Origin: Pteria penguin
Taxonomy: Eukaryota; Mollusca; Bivalvia; Pterioida; Pteriidae
DNA length: 64,000 nt
Reading direction: 5' to 3'
Assembly: GCA_035048485.1 (NCBI GenBank)
Contig: CM068587.1
Span: forward strand, 44,949,496-45,013,495
Shown here: piece by piece, positions 56,701 through 64,000 of the stretch
How the letters are laid out: each line of letters starts with the position of its first letter
Numbering within the stretch: position 1 is the first letter of the stretch
Position numbers and translations under genes: made by a program
The notes under the pieces: generated by a model
The model's input: the letters and a program-made list of their open reading frames with translations, nothing else
Databases searched by the model: none
Told to the model about the DNA's origin: nothing

Positions 56701-58567
56701 TCAAACAGTTTTGTAGAAAAAGTTGAAAATGTGAAAATGGCCACCCCCCCCCCCCCCCTCTTTTTTTTTTTGGAAGTCTTAAACGTAAAATTCCTAATTT
56801 CATGTCTTGAGTGTTGAGAAACATCTAAAAACTTATTTAGATGTGTAAAAAAAAAAAAAAAAAAATTTTTGACCACAGCTGGATTTGATCCGCTACTCTC
56901 TATATTTCAATTACCAAGTGGTATATGTACCATTGTGAGACCTACTTTTTAGACATGGTGGCATTATCTGTTAACCAATTTGCATGAAATTTACCACATT
57001 GATAGAGGACTTTTAGTACTTCATATATTCCATGTTTCATTAAAATCTTTCATGTGGTTTCGTAGAAAAAGTTGAAAATGTGAAAAATGGCCAACCCCCC
57101 CTTTTTCTTGGAAGTCTTAAAAAATTCATAAAAAATCCAAAAATTGAGATAATGACAAAATTCTTTCACAATAATATTCCTTACCACAATTATGATCAAA
57201 ATAGTCATTAAGAAATCATCAATATCAATTAACTGAAAAACATGACACTTTTCTTCATTGAAATGACTAAGTCCAGAAACACGTCAAAAAAGCGTAAATT
57301 TCTATTTGACGGATCTTAACCCCGAACACAATTTTTAATAACCCATCTTTATAGATTGTTGAAATGCAATTAGTTTCCCCATTTATGTACTGGTTCTGGA
57401 GAAGAAGATGTTTGAAGAGGGGTACCCTTTTGGGCACTTTTGGTCCCACCCTGGATCCACCCCTGAGGGAATCTGGATCCCGAACACAATTTTAGTAGGG
57501 GACCTTGAGTACATCATTTACACAAAGTTTGATCCAAATCTGCAATGTAGTTCCAAACAGTTTTGTAGAAAAAGTTGAAAATGTGAAAAATGGCCACCCC
57601 CCCACCCCCTTTTTTTTTTGGAAGTCTTAAACGTAAAATTCCTAATTTCATATGTTGAGTGTTTAGAAACATCTAAAAACGTATTTAGATGTGTAAAAAA
57701 AAAAAAAAAATTTTTTGACCACAGCTGGATTTGATCCGCTACTCTCCATATTTCAATTACCAAGTATTATATGTACCATTGTGAGACCTACTTTTTAGAC
57801 ATGGTGGCATTATCTGTTAACCAATTTGCATGAAATTTACCACATTGATAGAGGATTTTTAGTACTTCATGTATTCCATGTTTCATTAAAATCTTTCATG
57901 TGGTTTCGTAGAAAAAGTTGAAAATGTGAAAAATGGCCAACCCCCCCTTTTTCTTGGAAGTCTTAAAAAATTCATAAAAAATCCAAAAATTGAGATAATG
58001 ACAAAATTCTTTCACAATAATATTCCTTACCACAATTATGATCAAAATAGTCATTAAGAAATCATCAATATCAATTAACTGAAAAACATGACACTTTTCT
58101 TCATTGAAATGACTAAGTCCAGAAATACGTCAAAAAAGCGTAAATTTCTATTTGACGGATCTTAACCCCGAACACAATTTTTAAGAACCCATCTTTATAG
58201 ATTGTTGAAATGCAATTAGTTTCCCCATTTATGTACTGGTTCTGGAGAAGAAGATGTTTGAAGAGGGGTACCCTTTTGGGCACTTTTGGTCCCGCCCTGG
58301 ATCCACCCCTGAGGGAATCTGGATCCCGAACACAATTTTAGTAGAGGACCTTGAGTACATCATTTACACAAAGTTTGATCCAAATCTGCAATGTAGTTCC
58401 AGAGAAGAAGTCGAAAATGTGAAAAAGTTAACGACGGACGACGACGACGACGACGGACGACGGACGGCGCACTATGACTATAGCTCACTTGAGCCTTTGG
58501 CTCAGGTGAGCTAAAAAAAAGGAAAGCCGAAAAGCAAAAGACAAAGAAGAAAGGGCTTAAATTATAG
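53754..58567 (+). pseudogene. pogo/Tigger-type transposase, frameshifted and interrupted
   Basis: The start is placed at MPRKYH (53754). Residues 15-57 are a psq/CENP-B-like helix-turn-helix (EQLREAMEIVYSG, ASQHFGIPRATLGDYL). WWRGLKTRYPKL follows, then NIWNCDE with the first catalytic Asp (residue 182). A frame change near 54310 leads to the second frame (54316-55335): SVRGTRNVVSRT, MPPLLIAKGK, LILDGHSSHES (second Asp), LQPLDRAVFGPL (third Asp) and FKYAWEKGM. The C-terminal part is Ser/Thr/Pro-rich. A second frame change near 55320 continues to about 55640. A 2.9-kb repeat then splits the gene, and the lysine-rich end (KKRKAEKQKTKKKG) resumes at 58511 and stops at 58567. The catalytic DDD residues are intact, but two frameshifts and the insertion make this copy inactive unless the shifts are sequence errors. 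Confidence 0.88.
55640..58511. mobile_element. 2.9-kb non-coding repeat element inserted in the transposase
   Basis: The left boundary reads aggcccaagtgggcctatat then cgctcacctgag. The right boundary reads gagcctttggctcaggtgag then c. gctcacctgag / ctcaggtgagc form an 11-bp inverted pair near the ends. The interior has three ~840-bp tandem blocks (start points near 56040, 56880 and 57720) sharing ccaagtggtatatgtaccat, gacatggtggcattatctgt and tttcgtagaaaaagttgaaa, and ends in (gac)n. It has no protein. The host frame resumes directly after it, which confirms insertion. Confidence 0.82.
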
Positions 58568-58904
58568 ACCTCAAAGAAACTTTGATGATATGATTATCAT
58601 AATCTATTTAAACATAAAATATAGGAAAAATCTTTCAAAAACTTCTAAATACCTACTGCATGCACTATTTTTCAATACATTGTATTATAATTAATTCCTC
58701 ATTGCTAATTGGGAATTTATGCATATAGGCTTCTAATATTGTGACATCAGCTGCATATGATAACTATAATTAAATTAATAATAGTTATATATGTTCTTAT
58801 ATTTATTATCTATAATAATTGCTAACGGATATCTGAATCCGATATTCTTTTAACCCCTTCCCACTTATTTCATGTCGTTCATCTTCGCCGACATGTTGGT
58901 AGTT
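58568..58904. other. Pogo-element 3' side, unassigned
   Basis: AT-rich sequence after the transposase stop. Nothing was recognised. Confidence 0.4.
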
Positions 58905-59174
58905 GTATACGTCAAATACTATTATGACAGACAGGTAACGGCCCGGATAGCTCTGTGGTGAGAGTGGAAGGTTCTCGGTTCGATTCCCGGGTCTAGTCAC
59001 ACCTTTTTCTCCAGCCTGTTACACTATAAACTATCTTAATTACAAAATGAGAGATTAGGAAATACATAAATATATATGTATATAAGAAGTCGTATGCCGT
59101 GTGTCTATATATCTGTGGAGCCTTCCGCTCTCACCACAAAGCTATCCGGGCCGTTACCTGTATTTGACGTATAC
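58905..59174. mobile_element. Foldback repeat with tRNA-like arms
   Basis: gtatacgtcaaatac (58905-58919) and caggtaacggcccggatagc ...ggaagg (58932-58971) recur inverted at 59121-59174. The left arm continues into ctcggttcgattcccggg (58973-58990), so the arm plus B-box resembles a tRNA head (agctctgtggtgagag). It is probably a tRNA-related repeat duplicated head-to-head. A functional tRNA is unlikely, since the acceptor stem and anticodon arm cannot be formed. Confidence 0.65.
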
Positions 59175-59641
59175 AGCTCTGACACATTCATTAAGATATT
59201 GAGTTGAAACTTCGTGCTTATGTTTATTATTCACTATATTTTGCCGGTGCGAGTTTTCGAAAACGCAACGCGTACGGATAAGGATCTTAACTACAACTCA
59301 AAAGTATAAAATACCAGCAGTGTTCAAATTATTAATGTTACCAGAGAGAGGGGTGAAAATAGGGGATTGGGGGGGGGGGATAAATGATATTTATAGTTTT
59401 GCCATTAAAAGAGAGAACGGGATACGGATAATCTGATTTCAAGATTTGTCACAGATTCAGAGACTCGCTTTTAGGTGCTCTTTCCATTGGTATGTTTACC
59501 CTGAACATATCTAATACCGAACCTTTCTTACAATGACAATTTTAAAATCAGTGTTGCCTATATGAAGTACCGGTATGATTGATAATGGGTCGCCTTAAAA
59601 TGCTCTACGTGTGTCGTAATAATGCATGACCAATGGTATAT

Positions 59642-59945
59642 GGCCGAATATACCCCATTGGAATAACAGATGGCCGAATTTACCCCGACTGTGGCCAGAT
59701 TTACCCCTCGTATGGCCGAATTTACCTCTTGATGGCCGAATTTACCCCATTTCAGTTTTTGGTGTAAAACCTTCTTTTTCTACTTTGTTTTAGGTTTATC
59801 TCACAAAAATACGCAATGGACATAAAGTATAGGATATGTATTTAATGAATACGGCATTAACTTTAAAATACTATTGAAAAATTAGCTTTATCAATATGGA
59901 TCAGTGCAATAGTAGAAACACGGCCGAATTTACCCCATGCTCCCC
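59642..59945. promoter_or_regulatory. Subterminal ggccgaatttacccc repeats of the pogo element
   Basis: ggccgaatttacccc or one-base variants occur at about 59642, 59672, 59692, 59712 and 59733 and again in the right terminus (59922). On the left side the inverted form is in the terminus (51384) and near 51815. These are probable transposase-binding repeats (inference from their restriction to the element's ends). Confidence 0.65.
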
Positions 59946-59947
59946 TA

Positions 59948-60126
59948 GGCCTTGCAAACGCAAACAGGATATGACGTGAAATCTACGGTCATTGAAACGC
60001 TTTTCCTTAAATGAATATTTCTCATAGACAAAAACGTTTCTGTGATTATAATTATGTATTTCAGTCGATTTGTCAAATGGTGTGATCATAACTGAAATTA
60101 GACTTACAATCTTGAATTTGAACACT
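59948..60126 (+). promoter_or_regulatory. Upstream region or 5' UTR of alpha-SNAP
   Basis: 179 bp separate the pogo element from the start codon. It holds tgacgtga (59972-59979, CRE-like) and a possible splice acceptor tatgtatttcag ending at 60064. The first coding exon may therefore be preceded by an untranslated exon elsewhere, in which case the transposon lies in a 5' intron rather than in the promoter. No TATA box was seen. Confidence 0.4.
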
Positions 60127-60218
60127 ATGGCAGACAACGAACAGAAAGGAAAGGAACTGTATGCAGAGGCAGAGAAAAAGATGAAGTCGTCACAAGGATT
60201 TTTCAGTTCATTATTTGG
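60127..60218 (+). CDS. NAPA: alpha-SNAP, first coding exon
   Basis: The ATG opens MADNEQKGKELYAEAEKKMK followed by SSQGFFSSLFG. This matches the N-terminus of alpha/beta-SNAP proteins (xxAEAExKxxxSxxFFxxLFG), the adaptor that brings the ATPase NSF to SNARE complexes for disassembly on cytosolic membrane surfaces. The N-terminal FF/LF loop is the membrane-attachment motif. The exon ends ttatttgg|gttaga in phase 2, at the LFG junction where my memory of animal genes also places an intron. Exon 1 is 92 nt of coding sequence. No second exon (EEAC.xY.xAAN-type) was found in the remaining 3.8 kb, so intron 1 is longer than that. The assignment rests on ~30 residues but the motif is specific. Confidence 0.78.
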
Positions 60219-61991
60219 GTTAGACATATTTTTTCTTTGATGGAATTGAATGATGTATGATGCTGACAAGGCCCCTCCTCCTTATCAATTTCTGACAGTA
60301 TGTCAGCTTTTGATGTACTCAAAATTTCGAAATTTGTCATTAAAGTAAATTAGAGTCGACATGTCGTGTAAAATTGATGTACGCTTAAATGATGTCACCC
60401 ATTTGAATCACGTATGGGAACAGACGACGCAAATAGAAACACAACGGTCCCGGACAACTGTGTCTGTGAATTTGAAAACTTTGTCATGTCATTTCAGAAT
60501 TTTGTCAGTCGGAGGGAAATTTTGTCTGTGAAAAACCTTTGGACTGACACTTTTCGACATCACTATTTGTCACTGAGCGATCATAAAATGTTTATCTGTG
60601 AGTGTGATTAAGGACCATTCTCGAAGTCGGCATGACATCACACTAAGATCTAAATGAAGATTATCTCCGAAACATTATAAGGATGACCTGGGGGATAAAC
60701 TCGGTGTTTATCATAGACCGTAATGCAACTTTGCTCAATCATATTTTGAGCACAAGAGCTAAATGCGTCTTAAAACGTTTGAAATTCATTCAGGAACTTC
60801 ACAACGATTTTATATGACCGCAGTTTGCAAAAATGAGATTTCAAACTATCGGATTCTACGTAGAGAGCGATGATAAATTCCGAGAGTTATCCCCCAACAA
60901 ATATGATGCAAATTAGGTCATGTGACCAGTCCAACTTCAAGAATTACTGATATACAAGCCAAGGGTTTACTGGTCTAGAAGGACTGCTTGGATGAAAAAT
61001 ACAGTTTTTGCAATACATCTCTATCCATATTCATGTTGAAAAAATGAAATTTGGACAAAGAAAAGTTTGACATTGAAGAAGTAATTATATGTACATATAT
61101 TGACAGAAAATCTTTCACATTTTCAAATGATGATCCATTTCTAGTTCTAGTCGACCTGTTCTGCGCCCTTAAACACACTTGCCTATATTAACTCGTTTTA
61201 AGAAAAAAAACCAGCAAAATAGCATTCAACACTTTTAGACTGATATTTAATCTATGGGGTGATACAATTTTTATTTGTTATCCAGTTGTATAAATAAGAA
61301 AAAATATAGCTACATGTAATATCAACATACCCATGCATCACCTGAATTAGCCGATGCGCAGAATAGGCCGACACAGCAGTATATGTTTCGCCATTATTTG
61401 CACACTTCTGCAAAAGGTAAATCTAGAGGCTTAGGAAGTTTACAAGAATGGAGCTCTGCATGTTTTTTTTTTTTCCAATTTATTCTTTATAAAAAGGAAA
61501 ATGATTGATTTAAGAGTACATGTAATTTTGCGAGTAAGATAAAGAAGCTGAAGCTGTAAATTCTGACATCACTAATTCCCCAGCAGCCAAATGAAAGTGG
61601 AGTAGAAAAATATGACAAAAGAATAAACTAAAACAACATGATTTTATGGTTTAGAATCAATATAGTACATTGATGTACATGATGGAGGAGACTTAAACTT
61701 AGAGTAAGGACCCATCTACAAAAATGTAAATATACCTTTCGTCTGTAGATGAACTAAAATGCATTTTCAATTTTGAATTTGAGCACTCAACTGAATTTGG
61801 CATTACTTACCTTTGTTTATGCCTGTATTAGCTATGACAAGAAGCTATGATGTATATTACTGATGAAACAAATAAAAACCCGATATCAGTAGTCTGTGTT
61901 TTAAACCATATACTAACAGTTTTTCTTTGTACTGGTATATATCTTATGGTCCAACTCTCATCTTGAGAGACATACAGAGCACTAACCTACT
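60219..61991 (+). other. alpha-SNAP intron 1, unique part
   Basis: No repeat array or domain was recognised. The short open frames (such as 60414-60611) are not convincing. A reversed tRNA-like block (gagagacatacagagcacta acctactgcgcc) lies at about 61960-61996, next to the palindrome. Confidence 0.45.
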
Positions 61992-62432
61992 GCGCCACCC
62001 ACTCTGGAAACTGGAAAATCTGGATATTCAGTTATTCATCTTCAGAATAATTTCAAAAAAGCAAAACCATTGATAGATTTTGTTTAGTCGTAACTTTTGG
62101 TGTATGCTATATGTTTGTATAAAGAAGCGTTCATATTTTATAGAAAAAAATCAATTTTAGATAGGGCGATTTCCATGTTAAATTTTGACGTGACCGTTTC
62201 CCATAGACTCCTTGTTAAACATCGGCGACGTCACTTCAAAATTAACATAGAAAACGCCCTATTTAAAATGAGTTTTTCCTTATAAAATATGAATGCTTCT
62301 TTGTAGAAACATATAACATACACCAAAAGTTACAACTAAACAAGATCTGTCGATTGATATTAATTTTGTAAAACTATTTAAAAGATAAATAAGTGAAAAT
62401 CCAGATTTTTCGGTTTACAGAGTGAGTGGCGC
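61992..62432. mobile_element. ~440-bp palindromic (foldback) element
   Basis: Nearly the whole segment is an inverted repeat with arms of about 215 bp and a centre near 62212. Examples are gcgccacccactctgg versus cagagtgagtggcgc, taacttttggtgtatg versus catacaccaaaagtta, and gcgttcatattttata versus tataaaatatgaatgc. Arms are ~80-85% identical. The left terminus overlaps a tRNA-like sequence (gtggcgcagtaggttagtgc on the - strand). It is non-coding. The + strand frame at 62097-62285 is fortuitous. Confidence 0.78.
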
Positions 62433-62442
62433 GTACAGTAAT

Positions 62443-64000
62443 GACTTTAAGACCACTCTATGAGGCCTGTATCAAGGATCATTGAAATGTATTAACAACC
62501 ATAAGACCATTCTATGAGGTCTGTATCAAGGATCACTGGAATGTATTAACAACCATAAGACCACTCTATGAGGTCTGTATCAAGGATCACTGGAATGTAT
62601 TAACAACCATAAGACCATTCTATGAGGTCTGTATCAAGGATCACTGAAATGTATTAACTCTGAAGTCTGTATCAAGGATCACTGAAATGTATTAACTCTG
62701 AGGTCTGTATCAAGGTTCACTAGAATGTATTAACAACCATATGACCACTCTATGAGGTCTCTAATAAGGATCACTGAAATGTATTAACTCTGAAGTCTGT
62801 ATCAAGGATCACTAATATGTATTAACTCTGAAGTCTGTATCAAGGATCACTGAAATGTATTAACTCTGAGGTCTGTATCAAGGTTCACTAGAATGTATTA
62901 ACAACCATATGACCTCTCTATGAGGTCTGTATCAAGGATCACTGAAATGTATTAACTCTGACGTCTGTATCAAGGATCACTAATATGTATTAACTCTGAG
63001 GTCTGTATCAAAGATCACTAGAATGTATTAACTCTGAGGTCTGTATCAAGGATCACTGGAATGTATTAACAACCATATGACCACTCTATGAGGCCTGTAT
63101 CAAGGATCATTAGAATGTATTAACAACGATAAGACCATTCTATGAGGTCTGTATCAAGGATCACTGGAATGTATTAACAACCATAAGACCAGTCTATGAG
63201 GTCTGTATCAATGATCACTGAAATGTATTAACAACCATATGACCACTCTATGAGGTCTGTATCAAGGATCACTGGAATGTATCAACAACCATAAGACCAT
63301 TCTATGAGGTCTGTATCAAGGATCACTGGAATGTATCAACAACCATAAGACCACTCTATGAGGTCTGTATCAAGGATCACTGGAATGTATTAACAACCAT
63401 ATGACCACTCTATGAGGTCTGTATCAAGGATCACTGGAATGTATCAACAACCATATGACCACTCTATGAGGTCTGTATCAATGATCACTGAAATGTATTA
63501 ACAACCATATGACCACTCTATGAGGTCTGTATCAAGGATCACTGGAATGTATTAACAACCATAAGACCATTCTATGAGGTCTGTATCAAGGATCACTAGA
63601 ATGTATTAACAACCATAAGACCACTCTATGAGGTCTGTATCAAGGATCACTGGAATGTATTAACAACCATAAGACCACTCTATGAGGTCTGTATCAAGGA
63701 TCACTGGAATGTATTAACAACCATAAGACCACTCTATGAGGTCTGTATCAAGGATCACTGGAATGTATTAACAACCATAAGACCACTCTATGAGGTCTGT
63801 ATCAAGGATCACTGAAATGTATTAACAACCATAAGACCACTCTATGAGAACCATAATACCATTCTATGAGGTCTGTATCAAGGATCACTGAAATGTATTA
63901 ACAACCATAAGACCACTCTATGAGGTCTTTATCAAGGATCACTGGAATGTATTAACAACCATAAGACCATTCTATGACGTCTGTATCAAGGATCACTAGA
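62443..64000. repeat. 54-bp minisatellite running off the window
   Basis: About 30 copies of a unit with ccactctatgaggtctgtat, caaggatcactggaatgtat and taacaaccataaga. A shorter ~37-bp variant, lacking the aaccata...ctatg part (ttaactctgaggtctg), is mixed in at 62640-63050. The array lies in alpha-SNAP intron 1 by position and continues beyond the end of the window. Confidence 0.96.

Larger units (their letters stand above)
51375..59945 (+). mobile_element. 8.6-kb pogo/Tigger-type transposon with perfect 24-bp TIRs
   Basis: Left end 51375-51398 (ggggagcatggggtaaattc...) and right end 59922-59945 are exact inverted copies over 24 bp. Each is bordered by the dinucleotide ta (51373-51374, 59946-59947), the target duplication of the Tc1/mariner-pogo superfamily. 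Inside are a HIRAN-domain ORF and a HTH/DDE_1 transposase, both on the + strand. Secondary insertions account for much of the length: three SINEs (53020-53640), a 2.9-kb repeat (55640-58511) and possibly the foldback at 58905-59174. The transposase is frameshifted, so this copy is probably non-autonomous now, but the perfect ends suggest it was mobile fairly recently or conserved by homogenisation. Confidence 0.9.

Noticed and set aside
58940..59008. Functional tRNA gene
   Set aside because: The head resembles a tRNA but has no proper anticodon arm or closing acceptor stem, and it is part of an inverted repeat.
60414..60611. 65-codon ORF after the alpha-SNAP exon
   Set aside because: No similarity to SNAP repeats, no acceptor in phase, and ordinary intronic composition.
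62097..62285. 62-codon ORF as alpha-SNAP exon 2
   Set aside because: The sequence is an arm of the palindrome and shows no SNAP helical-repeat motif.

Overview
The window is eukaryotic, AT-rich and almost entirely non-genic. It most likely comes from a marine lophotrochozoan, probably a bivalve mollusc. That placement is an inference from the dispersed-repeat families (the 'ggtcaaggtcacagtg' monomers, the 'ggcccaagtgggcc...ctcaggtgagc' element, tRNA-derived SINEs ending in 'gacgtaaaacaat...atcaatcaatc') and from one short host exon; no rRNA or mitochondrial marker is present. No bacterial, viral or CRISPR content was seen.

Host genes. One host coding exon is recognisable: the first coding exon of alpha-SNAP (NAPA) at 60127-60218, + strand, ending at a GT donor. 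The rest of that gene lies in or beyond the following intron. A second possible orphan exon is at 44968-45133, - strand. Everything else that codes derives from transposons.

Layout. 1-8.9 kb: a 22-bp minisatellite, a foldback element, a degenerate LINE reverse transcriptase carrying a SINE, an L1-like ORF1 relic, and a MITE whose core is a palindromic minisatellite. 8.9-22.6 kb: four large minisatellites (36, 22, 43 and 43 bp units) with SINE and LINE fragments between them. 22.6-31.7 kb: a LINE 3' end carrying microsatellites and a perfect 35-bp inverted repeat, several tRNA-derived SINEs, and a local duplication partly enclosed by ~200-bp inverted repeats. 31.7-35 kb: a LINE whose N-terminal 2A-like motif and endonuclease domain are separated by a 2.1-kb, 41-bp minisatellite. 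35-41 kb: a Tigger-type transposase relic split by an apparently complete, two-gene PIF/Harbinger transposon (35714-40380), followed by another LINE 3' end. 41-51 kb: older dispersed repeats and foldback elements. 51.4-59.9 kb: an 8.6-kb pogo/Tigger-type element with perfect 24-bp terminal inverted repeats. It carries a HIRAN-domain ORF and a frameshifted transposase, and has been invaded by three SINEs and a 2.9-kb repeat element. Its right end lies 182 bp before the alpha-SNAP start codon. 60-64 kb: alpha-SNAP intron 1 with a ~440-bp palindrome and a 54-bp minisatellite that runs off the window.

How the parts work together. The Harbinger element encodes the two proteins its superfamily uses, a DDE nuclease and a Myb/SANT (MADF)-like protein, on converging strands between matched ends rich in cgta-type repeats. 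The nesting order can be read directly: Harbinger inside Tigger; SINE inside SINE inside pogo; a large repeat inside the pogo transposase; SINE inside LINE.
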